The position numbers and the translations under genes were made by a program. Shown piece after piece: positions 46,362 to 54,958 of a stretch of DNA of 64,000 nucleotides. The notes below the pieces were generated by a model. That model was not told the origin of the DNA. It saw only the letters and a list, made by a program, of their open reading frames with translations, and made no database searches. The stretch's first letter is position 1, and the number at the start of each line of letters is the position of its first letter. The DNA comes from Arachidicoccus sp. (GTDB lineage Bacteria; Bacteroidota; Bacteroidia; Chitinophagales; Chitinophagaceae): NCBI GenBank assembly GCA_028283605.1, contig JAPWKH010000004.1, positions 1 through 64,000 of the forward strand, read 5' to 3'.

Positions 46362-47696
46362 ATGAAAATGAACAAAAAACTACGCAGCGCATTTTTGGTT
46401 GCGCTTGCCTTTTTTGGGGCAAGGTCGGTTTCAAAAGCGCAATATTTAAATGTATCGGATTCTGCATTTAATGCCGGAACGCCAATGACAGGGCATTTAT
46501 GGGGTTACATGTTCGGCGATTATTATTATAAAAGCCATGCTGATGCTTTGGATCGCGGCGGTTCCAACCAGTACACCGGCATACCGAAAGACAGAAATGC
46601 TTTTCAATTCCGGCGGATTTATTTGGGTTATGATTTTAATATTAATAAAAAGTTCTCAACGGAATTCTTATTGGCAGCAGAAGATAATTTTCCAACGGGA
46701 CAAGTAAGCGGATCAGCTGTAAGTACAGCGGCAGCCGGCGATGAACTCAGTAATCAAAAGCTTTCTTTGTATATAAAACTTGCAGATTTGAGAATCAAAA
46801 ATATATGGAACGGAACCGATTTGGTAATAGGGCAACAAGCTACACCGGCGTTTCCTCTTTTATCTGAAAAAATTTGGAATTACCGCTCCATAGAAAGAAC
46901 TATCGCAGACATACGCCGTACGCCTTCTTATGATTTGGGAGTAGGTTTGCAAGGAACTTTTGACCCAAAAACAAAAAATTATGGATATAATTTATTAGTT
47001 GCAAATGGCACAAGCGCCAAACCAGAGAACGACAATTATAAATGGTTTTATGGGGATGTTTGGGCCAAATTTTTTAATCAAAAATTTATAGTGGATGTAT
47101 ACGGCGATTACCAAAGATTAAACTGGACATCTACATGGCATCATTCACGTCAAATGCTGAAAGGTTATTTGGCATATAATACTGCACCATTAACTATCGG
47201 TGTAGAAGGTTTTATCAACAACTTAAAGAATGATGTATATGCTTTCTACAAAGAAACTCCCGCAAGTGGTGGAGACAGTGCTGTTTTAAGCAGTAAGGCA
47301 AAAGGCATTTCGGCATACATTCACGGCGATATAGTAAAAAACAAATTACGCTTTTTTGCCAGATATGATCATTACAATCCCATTAGTGTCGTTGATAATA
47401 ATAAATACAGCCATTACTTGCAAAATACGGGCAATTACAATGATGAAACATTCATTTCAGGCAAAACCTATACTGCCGATCATGACCAAACTTATTCACA
47501 AAATTTCATCACGGCAGGTTTAGATTTTACGCCTTATAAAAATGTGCACATCATGCCGAATATCTGGTACAATCATTATAAAACACAGTTGTCTGACGAT
47601 TTGAACAACACGATAAATGGCTCGCTCGCAGGTAAAGCAAAAGGAGATTACGACATGGTTTATCGCATTACATTCTATTACACGTTCGGTAAATAA
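46362..47696 (+). CDS. Outer-membrane porin of the phosphate locus
   Basis: A 444-residue protein with a signal peptide (about 1-26, ending SKAQ) and an amphipathic beta-strand pattern throughout, ending VYRITFYYTFGK with an aromatic residue near the C-terminus, as in barrel proteins. The long aromatic strands (FQFRRIYLGYDFNINKKFSTE, DVYGDYQRLNWTSTWHHS) recall the phosphate-selective porin O/P group. It lies 42 bases upstream of pstS on the same strand, which supports a role in phosphate entry (inference). Confidence 0.8.
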   Translation: MKMNKKLRSAFLVALAFFGARSVSKAQYLNVSDSAFNAGTPMTGHLWGYMFGDYYYKSHADALDRGGSNQYTGIPKDRNAFQFRRIYLGYDFNINKKFSTEFLLAAEDNFPTGQVSGSAVSTAAAGDELSNQKLSLYIKLADLRIKNIWNGTDLVIGQQATPAFPLLSEKIWNYRSIERTIADIRRTPSYDLGVGLQGTFDPKTKNYGYNLLVANGTSAKPENDNYKWFYGDVWAKFFNQKFIVDVYGDYQRLNWTSTWHHSRQMLKGYLAYNTAPLTIGVEGFINNLKNDVYAFYKETPASGGDSAVLSSKAKGISAYIHGDIVKNKLRFFARYDHYNPISVVDNNKYSHYLQNTGNYNDETFISGKTYTADHDQTYSQNFITAGLDFTPYKNVHIMPNIWYNHYKTQLSDDLNNTINGSLAGKAKGDYDMVYRITFYYTFGK

Positions 47697-47738
47697 TTTT
47701 TGGAATAAAAAATTTCTATTCAAACAAAAAATAAACAA

Positions 47739-48836
47739 ATGAAAAAAAATATCTTCAAATTCGGGTCGCTTGCTGCATTTGCCTTGGCATTTAGTATCGG
47801 ATTAACATCATGCGGAGGCGGAAATGGCTCTGCAAACGGCTCAGACAGCGCTTCTTCTTCAAATGAAGCTATCACAGGCGCAGGCAGTTCTTTCGACAAC
47901 CCGTTGTTTTCAAAAATGTTTGCGGTATATCACGATTCCGCCAAGGTGGAAGTAAATTATCAATCCGTAGGTTCAGGTGCGGGCATTTCGCAATTAACCG
48001 GAAAAACTGTTGATTTCGGCGCTTCAGACGCTCCCATGAATGGAAAGCAAGATACCGCCGCCGGAGCAACTGTATTACACATTCCTGTTACAGCAGGCGC
48101 TGTGGTTGTAGCATATAATCTTCCTGAAGTAAAAGACACTTTAAAGTTTACGCCTGAAGTTTTGGCGAACATTTTCTTAGGAAAAATAACCAAATGGAAC
48201 GATCCTGCAATTGCTGCAGCTAATCCCGGCGTTAAACTTCCTGCAACCGCTATCTTGGTTGCGCACAGATCAGACGGAAGCGGCACTACTGCTATCTTTA
48301 CTTCTTTCCTTGACAAAGTAAGTCCGGAATGGCATACAAAAGTGGGTACAAGTTCTTCTGTAAACTGGCCTGCCGGCGTTGGCGGCAAAGGTAATGAAGG
48401 TGTTGCGGGGGTAGTGAAACAAACTCCCGGAGGTATCGGCTATACAGAATTAGCTTATGCAATTCAAAATAATATTGCTTACGGGAAAGTACAGAACAAA
48501 GCAGGCAACTTCATTGTTCCAACTATTGAAAGCGTTACTGCCGCTGCAAATATCAATATTCCTGCCGATGGTAAAATTTGGATTTCCAATACAGATGCTG
48601 CGGATGGTTATCCTATTTCCGGCTTCTCTTGGGTGTTATTATATCAGGAACAAGGCTATGGCAATCGTTCACAAGAACAAGCTGCTCAGTTAGTAAACTT
48701 AATTAATTGGATGATACACAACGGACAGCAATATGGCGCTGCGTTACATTATGCTCCTTTGTCTGCTGCTGCTGTAAGCGTAGGCGAGGCATTGTTGAAA
48801 TCAGCAACTTACAAAGGACAACCGATTTTGAAATAA
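47739..48836 (+). CDS. pstS: Phosphate ABC transporter, substrate-binding lipoprotein
   Basis: A 365-residue lipoprotein. The lipobox ends LTSC with the acylated Cys at 25. The phosphate-binding fold begins ITGAGSSFDNPLFSKMF, with VDFGASDAPM, RSDGSGTTAIFTSFL (anion-binding loop, about 180-195) and SVNWPAGVGGKGNEGVAG. It passes phosphate to PstCA. It follows the porin and precedes pstC, separated from it by 137 bases with a weak hairpin. Confidence 0.95.
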   Translation: MKKNIFKFGSLAAFALAFSIGLTSCGGGNGSANGSDSASSSNEAITGAGSSFDNPLFSKMFAVYHDSAKVEVNYQSVGSGAGISQLTGKTVDFGASDAPMNGKQDTAAGATVLHIPVTAGAVVVAYNLPEVKDTLKFTPEVLANIFLGKITKWNDPAIAAANPGVKLPATAILVAHRSDGSGTTAIFTSFLDKVSPEWHTKVGTSSSVNWPAGVGGKGNEGVAGVVKQTPGGIGYTELAYAIQNNIAYGKVQNKAGNFIVPTIESVTAAANINIPADGKIWISNTDAADGYPISGFSWVLLYQEQGYGNRSQEQAAQLVNLINWMIHNGQQYGAALHYAPLSAAAVSVGEALLKSATYKGQPILK

Positions 48837-48858
48837 ATCCCGATTGATATTCAAAAAG

Positions 48859-48902
48859 AAAAACGCCGGTGCAAATGCAATATGCTTTTCATCTGCGTTT
48901 TT
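48859..48902 (+). terminator. Weak hairpin between pstS and pstC
   Basis: AAAAACGC (48859-48866) pairs with GCGTTTTT (48895-48902) around a 28-base loop, and ends in T-rich sequence. It may partly stop transcription so that pstS is made in excess over pstCAB, as is common, but the stem is short. Confidence 0.45.
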
Positions 48903-48925
48903 TAATTTATATTAAGGCTTAATGA

Positions 48926-48952
48926 TTTGGTAATATTAGAACAATACTTTTG
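48926..48952 (+). promoter_or_regulatory. Promoter element before pstC
   Basis: TTTG (48926-48929) and TACTTTTG (48945-48952), a match to TAnnTTTG, are 15 bases apart, slightly closer than ideal. They suggest a second promoter for pstCAB-phoU. Confidence 0.45.
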
Positions 48953-48973
48953 CGATGAGGCAAAACCACAAAT

Positions 48974-49936
48974 ATGGAGCAAACTATGAGTGCAAACGGA
49001 TTCGTCAATCTTCAGGAGACAACAATTGCAAGAAAAACAAAGCAGGTAAACCGCTCGAACAACCACATTAAAGGCGAAAAAATATTCAAAGGCTTACTCA
49101 ATTTCGCAGGCTTACTGCTGATACTTGTTGTATGCGGCATTTTGATTACGCTGGTTTGGCAGTCTTTGCCCGCGCTGCGCTCTTTAGGATTGAGATTCTT
49201 TTGGACAGATACCTGGAATCCTGTTACAAATGTATTTGGCGCATTGCCATTTCTTTTGGGAACTTTAATCACTTCTTTTCTTGCGTTGATCATCAGCATT
49301 CCGTTTTCCATTGCTGTTGCGATATTGTTAGGAGAATATTTTCCTAAAGGAGGTTTCTCAAATTTTATGCGCAGCACGATAGATTTAATTGCCGCCGTGC
49401 CTTCGGTAATATTTGGCTTTTGGGGATTTTTTGTATTAGTTCCTCTGGTAAGAATTTTTGAAATAAAAATTGGTGTATCTCCCAACGGTCTCGGCCTGTT
49501 TTCTTCTGCATTGGTGTTGGCTATTATGATTATTCCTTATGCAGCTTCGCTCGGCACAACCATGATCAAAATGGTTCCATCCGCTTTGAAAGAAGGCGCT
49601 TATGCTTTAGGCGCAACCCGCTGGGAAGTATTGCGCAGCGTAATTTTGCCTTATTCCAAATCCGGATTATTCGCAGGAATTTTATTATCTCTCGGGCGTG
49701 CTATCGGCGAAACAATGGCGGTAACAATGGTCATCGGAAATTCCAATGATCTTCCCAAAAGCATTTTCTCAACCGGCAATACAATGGCCAGCGTAATAGC
49801 CAATGAATTCGGTGCAGCAACAGATCATGTCTATATTTCAGCATTGGTAGAAATGGGTTTATTTCTTTTTCTGGTAACTTTTGTTATTAACTGGATCGGC
49901 AAAGCTGTTATCAAGCGATTTTCCAAAAACGGATAA
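48974..49936 (+). CDS. pstC: Phosphate ABC transporter permease PstC
   Basis: A 320-residue inner-membrane permease with six hydrophobic segments. The cytoplasmic EAA-type loop, KEGAYALGATRWEVLRSVILP, lies near residue 210 and contacts PstB. The N-terminal 35 residues are polar and precede the first helix (LLNFAGLLLILVVCGILI). ATG 48974 is used; ATG 48986 is also possible. The next gene, pstA, starts 14 bases on. Confidence 0.94.
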   Translation: MEQTMSANGFVNLQETTIARKTKQVNRSNNHIKGEKIFKGLLNFAGLLLILVVCGILITLVWQSLPALRSLGLRFFWTDTWNPVTNVFGALPFLLGTLITSFLALIISIPFSIAVAILLGEYFPKGGFSNFMRSTIDLIAAVPSVIFGFWGFFVLVPLVRIFEIKIGVSPNGLGLFSSALVLAIMIIPYAASLGTTMIKMVPSALKEGAYALGATRWEVLRSVILPYSKSGLFAGILLSLGRAIGETMAVTMVIGNSNDLPKSIFSTGNTMASVIANEFGAATDHVYISALVEMGLFLFLVTFVINWIGKAVIKRFSKNG

Positions 49937-49950
49937 AAAAGTATTGAACA

Positions 49951-50796
49951 ATGGAGACAAAACTTAATTACAGAATAGCAAAAAGCAAAGGCATGAACTG
50001 GCTGATTATTTTATTGTCAGCGCTTTGTGTATTGCCTTTAGTTTTCATTTTGATTTACATTATTAAAGCAGGTATTGGCGCTATCAACTGGAACTTTTTG
50101 GTAAGCATTCCTAAACCTGTGGGAGAAGCAGGCGGCGGTATTGCCAATGCATTAATCGGTACGGCTATCATTATTCTGTGCGCAACAGTAATTTCTGTAC
50201 CGGTTGGTATTATCTGCGGTATTTATTTGAATGAATATAAGAAAAGCAAAATTGCTTACTGGGCAAGTATATGCGTAGATGTATTGCAAGGCATTCCATC
50301 TATCGTCATGGGTATTATCGGATACTTATGGCTCGTATTGCCTTTTGGCGGGCATTCTGCTATCTCGGGAAGCGTGGTATTGGCAATAATGATGTTGCCT
50401 ATCATTATCCGTTCAACGGAAGAAACATTAAAACTGTTACCAGATTCTTTAAAGGAGGCCGCTTATGCTTTGGGAATGCCGTTTCAGCGGGTGATACTGA
50501 AAGTTATTATCCCGTGTGGTTTCAGTGGTATTATTTCCGGCGTAATGCTTTCCGTAGCGCGCGTTGCAGGAGAAACGGCGCCACTGTTGTTTACTGCATT
50601 CGGAAATCCTTATGTTGAAATGCGCTTGACACAGCCAATGCAAACCTTGCCGCTATTGATTTTTAATTATGCCACAAGTCCATATACCGATTGGCAGAAT
50701 CTCGCATGGGGCGCAGCGCTTGTACTATTAATTTTTGTTTTAGCCTTAAACTTATTGACTAAACTTATCACACGCAGATGGAAAGTACAATTATAA
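49951..50796 (+). CDS. pstA: Phosphate ABC transporter permease PstA
   Basis: A 281-residue permease with six hydrophobic segments and the EAA-type loop KEAAYALGMPFQRVILKVIIP near residue 165. The GIYLNEYKKSKIAYW segment and VQGIPSIVMGI-like DVLQGIPSIVMGIIGY are typical PstA motifs. Its last 19 bases overlap pstB. Confidence 0.94.
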   Translation: METKLNYRIAKSKGMNWLIILLSALCVLPLVFILIYIIKAGIGAINWNFLVSIPKPVGEAGGGIANALIGTAIIILCATVISVPVGIICGIYLNEYKKSKIAYWASICVDVLQGIPSIVMGIIGYLWLVLPFGGHSAISGSVVLAIMMLPIIIRSTEETLKLLPDSLKEAAYALGMPFQRVILKVIIPCGFSGIISGVMLSVARVAGETAPLLFTAFGNPYVEMRLTQPMQTLPLLIFNYATSPYTDWQNLAWGAALVLLIFVLALNLLTKLITRRWKVQL

Positions 50797-51536
50797 AAAC
50801 TATCAATTATAATTCTTATTTCGGAGAAAACCACGTTGTAAAAAATGTAAATATTGAAATTCCAAGAAATCATGTAATTGCTGTAATGGGGCCTTCCGGA
50901 TGCGGAAAAACAACTTTCCTTCGCGGCATCAACCGCATGCATGAAATGACTGCCGGCGCACATGCCAGCGGGCAAATTCTACTCAACGGCGAAGATGTAA
51001 TGGAATTGCACCCGATTGTTGTACGGTTGAAAATCGGCATGGTGTTCCAGCGGCCGAATCCATTTCCTAACCTGAGTATTTATGATAATGTAATAGCAGG
51101 GTATAAATTGAACGGTATTAAATTACCTAAGGACGAAAGAGACAGAATCGTGGAAGAATCGCTTACCAAAGTTGCATTGTGGAAAGAAGTAAAAGATTCT
51201 TTAACCAAAAAAGGCACATTTCTTTCAGGCGGTCAGCAGCAGCGTTTGTGCATTGCACGTGCTGTTGCCATGCAGCCGGAAGTATTATTATTCGACGAGC
51301 CTACTTCTGCGCTCGATCCTATTTCAACTGCAACGGTAGAAGAATTGTTTATTGATCTCAAAAAGAATTATACATTAATCATCGTAACGCACAACATGCA
51401 GCAAGCAGCGCGCGTAAGCGATAGAACGGCATTTTTCTACATGGGCGAATTGGTGGAATATGACGAAACAAAGCAAATGTTTACAGGCCCGAAAGATGAA
51501 CGCACGCAGAATTATATTACAGGAAGATTCAGTTAA
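50778..51536 (+). CDS. pstB: Phosphate ABC transporter ATP-binding protein
   Basis: A 252-residue ATPase. Walker A is GPSGCGKTT (about 35-43), the ABC signature LSGGQQQRL (about 150), and Walker B LLFDEPTSALDP. VFQRPNPFPNLSIYDNV is a phosphate-transporter mark. It overlaps pstA by 19 bases, so translation is coupled. Confidence 0.96.
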   Translation: MESTIIKTINYNSYFGENHVVKNVNIEIPRNHVIAVMGPSGCGKTTFLRGINRMHEMTAGAHASGQILLNGEDVMELHPIVVRLKIGMVFQRPNPFPNLSIYDNVIAGYKLNGIKLPKDERDRIVEESLTKVALWKEVKDSLTKKGTFLSGGQQQRLCIARAVAMQPEVLLFDEPTSALDPISTATVEELFIDLKKNYTLIIVTHNMQQAARVSDRTAFFYMGELVEYDETKQMFTGPKDERTQNYITGRFS

Positions 51537-51609
51537 AACAAAAGGCAAGAATCAAAAAACATTGGCTTGTTCTTTTACTTTTTAAATTTTTACTTTTTAA
51601 TTTAAAAAT

Positions 51610-52278
51610 ATGGCAGCTCCTATAGAATACGAAGTACAGCAATTGAAAGAAGAGGTCATCAATATGTGGATATTGGTGCGCAGCCAATTGCAAAAAGCAA
51701 AAAATGCAATTGTAAATTTTGACCGGGATTTGGCGCGCGAAGTGATTGTGAAAGAAAAACGCGTAAACAGTTATGAACTAAAGATAGACCGCGACTGCGA
51801 AAATATATTTGCGCTGAGAACGCCTGTGGCAGTGGATTTGCGCTTTGTTCTCGCGGTATTGAAAATCAACAGCAACCTTGAGCGTATCGGCGATATTGCC
51901 GAAGGTATTGCAAAATATATATTAAATACAGAGCATTCATTTTCCAAGCAATTGCTTAAAGAATCTCAGGTATTGGATATGCTCGATGTTTCTTTTTCCG
52001 TACTTGACGATGCCTTGGCCGCATTCGAAAATGAAAATACCATACTTGCCAGAAGCATATTTCAAAGAGATGAATTTCTGGATGAAATTAACCTTAGTTC
52101 TACAGAATTTGCAATGCAATATATCAATGAGCATCCTGATGAACTGGAACAAATTTTATATATTTATTCAGTAATCAGAAAGATAGAACGCATCGGCGAT
52201 CAGACAAAAAACATTGCCGAGGAAATCATATTTTACGTAGAAGCAAGAGTGCTGAAACATAATAACGATCAGGCATAA
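51610..52278 (+). CDS. phoU: Phosphate signalling regulator PhoU
   Basis: A 222-residue protein of two repeated three-helix PhoU domains. LRFVLAVLKINSNLERIGDIAEGIAKY (about 77-103) and IYSVIRKIERIGDQTKNIAEEI (about 190-211) hold the two metal-binding E/D motifs. PhoU limits phosphate uptake by Pst. It is the last gene of the pst unit. No phoB/phoR is present in the window. Confidence 0.94.
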   Translation: MAAPIEYEVQQLKEEVINMWILVRSQLQKAKNAIVNFDRDLAREVIVKEKRVNSYELKIDRDCENIFALRTPVAVDLRFVLAVLKINSNLERIGDIAEGIAKYILNTEHSFSKQLLKESQVLDMLDVSFSVLDDALAAFENENTILARSIFQRDEFLDEINLSSTEFAMQYINEHPDELEQILYIYSVIRKIERIGDQTKNIAEEIIFYVEARVLKHNNDQA

Positions 52279-52300
52279 TTGACCAATTACTTTTTACCGC

Positions 52301-52344
52301 GCCGCAAACACTTCGTTAATCTTCATAAAGTGTTTGCGGCTTTT
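52301..52344 (+). terminator. Strong terminator of the pst operon
   Basis: A perfect 13-base stem, GCCGCAAACACTT (52301-52313) with its complement at 52328-52340, then a TTTT tail. Confidence 0.88.
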
Positions 52345-52357
52345 ATATTAAGCAAGT

Positions 52358-52387
52358 TTTGTTTTTTTTCCAAAAAGACTACATTTG
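52358..52387 (+). promoter_or_regulatory. Promoter of the M1 peptidase gene
   Basis: A -33 TTTG (52358-52361) is followed after 18 bases by TACATTTG (52380-52387). Transcription should start near 52393, giving a leader of about 20 bases before ATG 52412. Confidence 0.75.
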
Positions 52388-52411
52388 CCGCTTGATAAAA
52401 ATTAGTCATAC

Positions 52412-54877
52412 ATGAAAAGATTATTTCTCTCTTTATTGTTATTGTCCGGTATAATTGCCAACGCTCAAACAGACAATGATACTTCGTGGAAGCATGAATA
52501 CCGCGCAGCCGCTACAAAAATCAATGATATAATTAATACCAAACTGGATGTAAAATTCGACTATGATAAAAGTTATATGTACGGTAAAGCATTGATTACA
52601 TTACAGCCGCATTTTTATCCTACGGATTCTCTAACGCTCGATTCCAAAGGAATGGATATAAAAGAAGTTTCTTTGGTAAAAGGCAATGCCCGAAAGCCTT
52701 TGAAATACACGTATGACGATAGTTTGCAACTACATATTGATTTGGACAAGACATATAAAGCAGGCGAAAAATATACAGTGTATATCAATTATGTGTCCAT
52801 GCCGGATAAACGTAAATCGCACGGCAGCGCAGCAATTACAGATGATAAAGGTTTATATTTCATTAATCCAAAAGGAGAAATAAAAGACAAGCCTACGCAA
52901 ATATGGACTCAGGGAGAAACGGAAAGCAACAGCGTTTGGTTCCCGACTATTGACAAGCCTGATCAAAAATCTACGCTTGATATTTCCATGACCGTTTCTT
53001 CAAAATACGTAACGTTATCTAATGGTTTATTGATAAAACAAAAAAACAATACCGATGGTACACGCACAGATGAATGGAAGCTCGACCAACCGATTGCGCC
53101 TTATCTTTTCTTTATGGGTGTTGGAGATTATGCCATTGTAAAAGACAGTTACGAAGGGAAGCCTGTTGAATATTATGTAGAACACGAATACGAACCTGTT
53201 GCACGTAAGATATTTGGACATACACCCGAAATGATTGGTTTTTATTCTAAAATTTTAGGTATTGATTATGTTTGGCCTAAGTACGACCAAATTGTAGGCC
53301 GTGATTATGTGAGCGGTGCTATGGAAAATGTGTCTGCTACTTTGCACCAGGAAACTGCACAGCAAAACGCACGGCAATTAACAGATGGAAACGCTTGGGA
53401 AGATGTGATTGCGCATGAATTATTCCACCATTGGTTCGGCGATTTGGTTACTACTGAAAGCTGGAGCAATCTTACCGTAAACGAAAGCTTCGCCAACTAC
53501 AGCGAGCAACTTTGGGAAGAATATAAATTTGGAAAAGATGCCGGCATGGCGCAAGGTTATAAAGACATGCAGGACTATTTTGGAAGCAACAGCCAGAGCA
53601 AAGATTTGGTACGCTATTATTATAAAGACAAAGAAGATATGTTCGATGCCGTTAGCTACAACAAGGGCGGAAGAATCTTAAACATGCTTCGGCATTATGT
53701 AGGTGATTCAGCTTTTTTTAAATCTTTAAACGTATATCTCAATGCCAATAAATACGGAACCGGCGAAGCCGATAAATTGCGCCTTGCATTCGAAGAAGTA
53801 ACGGGCCAAGATATGAACTGGTACTGGAATCAATGGTATTACGGAAGCGGACATCCAGTGCTGGATATAAATTATACTTATGATACAAAAACAGCCACTG
53901 TAACCATCGTGCAAACACAGAAGAATGAGCAAATATTCCAGTTGCCGATAGATATAGATATTTATCACGGGAAAAACAAAGAACGCCATAGCGTATGGAT
54001 GACTCAACAAAAACAGTCCTTTACTTTCGATGCCGGCAATAAACCTGATCTGATAAATGTTGATGGCGATAAAATATTATTAGCCGAAAAAAATGATCAT
54101 AAAACATTGCAGGAATTTATCAGCCAATACAATCTCGCAGGAAATTACGTGGACAGGGAAGAAGCTGTTAATTATGCTATTAGCCACGTGAATGAATCCG
54201 GAGCAAAAGAATTTTTGATAAAAGCTTTAGATGATAAATTTCATGGCATTCGCAGTGACATCTTACAGCAATTGGATCCGTCTGCTTATACGGATGAAGA
54301 TTTGAAAAAAATACAAACAATAGCCAAGTCTGATCCGGACAGAATTGTACGCTCAAATGCTATAGATGTATTAGGCATCAAAAGAGATACTCTTTATAAG
54401 CAATTATTTCTTGCAGGCGTTCGCGATTCATCTTATACAGTAGCCGGTTCGTCATTGCAAGCATTGGCAGCTATAGACCGGCAAACGGCTATGAGCCTTG
54501 TGCCCGAATTGCAAAAAGATGCACGCGGTAAATTGAAAAGTACATTATTCGCACTTACAATAGGCTCAAAAAAAGATGAAGATTTCGAGGAAGTTTATAA
54601 TGAATATTCTTCTCTGCCTGACGGACAGGATAAAGGCGAGCAAACATTTCTGATGGCAACTTATCTGAATAATCTGAATGATACCGCTCATTTTAAAAAG
54701 ATGGTTGACGAAATCATAAAAACACGCGATAAATTTGCATCCTTTTATCCACAATACAAGGTTGCAGTAAATAGGTTTTTAGGAAATGTGATTGATAATA
54801 AAAAATCTTCATTAGCAACAGCTTCAGATAAAACATCCGTACAAACTGAGATTGATTATTTACAAAGCAAGTTGTAG
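52412..54877 (+). CDS. Secreted M1-family aminopeptidase
   Basis: An 821-residue protein with a signal peptide (about 1-19, ending ANAQ). The substrate-binding motif GAMEN is at 302-306 and the zinc site HELFHHW at 335-341 with the third ligand Glu358 in VNESFANY, exactly the HExxH-x18-E pattern of the family. The last 250 residues are helical repeats of the kind found in cold-active M1 enzymes and HEAT-like domains. It should cleave N-terminal residues from peptides in the periplasm or outside the cell. It is a single gene between two terminators. Confidence 0.92.
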   Translation: MKRLFLSLLLLSGIIANAQTDNDTSWKHEYRAAATKINDIINTKLDVKFDYDKSYMYGKALITLQPHFYPTDSLTLDSKGMDIKEVSLVKGNARKPLKYTYDDSLQLHIDLDKTYKAGEKYTVYINYVSMPDKRKSHGSAAITDDKGLYFINPKGEIKDKPTQIWTQGETESNSVWFPTIDKPDQKSTLDISMTVSSKYVTLSNGLLIKQKNNTDGTRTDEWKLDQPIAPYLFFMGVGDYAIVKDSYEGKPVEYYVEHEYEPVARKIFGHTPEMIGFYSKILGIDYVWPKYDQIVGRDYVSGAMENVSATLHQETAQQNARQLTDGNAWEDVIAHELFHHWFGDLVTTESWSNLTVNESFANYSEQLWEEYKFGKDAGMAQGYKDMQDYFGSNSQSKDLVRYYYKDKEDMFDAVSYNKGGRILNMLRHYVGDSAFFKSLNVYLNANKYGTGEADKLRLAFEEVTGQDMNWYWNQWYYGSGHPVLDINYTYDTKTATVTIVQTQKNEQIFQLPIDIDIYHGKNKERHSVWMTQQKQSFTFDAGNKPDLINVDGDKILLAEKNDHKTLQEFISQYNLAGNYVDREEAVNYAISHVNESGAKEFLIKALDDKFHGIRSDILQQLDPSAYTDEDLKKIQTIAKSDPDRIVRSNAIDVLGIKRDTLYKQLFLAGVRDSSYTVAGSSLQALAAIDRQTAMSLVPELQKDARGKLKSTLFALTIGSKKDEDFEEVYNEYSSLPDGQDKGEQTFLMATYLNNLNDTAHFKKMVDEIIKTRDKFASFYPQYKVAVNRFLGNVIDNKKSSLATASDKTSVQTEIDYLQSKL

Positions 54878-54908
54878 AAATTTTATTTTTACAAAGCCAA
54901 TATCATAT

Positions 54909-54946
54909 AAAAAAATCCCCGTCAAAATTTTGACGGGGATTTTTTT
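54909..54946. terminator. Bidirectional terminator
   Basis: A perfect palindrome with 19-base arms: an A run, ATCCCCGTCAAAA, then its complement and a T run. It stops both the M1 peptidase gene from the left and the TonB receptor gene from the right. Confidence 0.92.
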
Positions 54947-54958
54947 TAGTTGAATACT

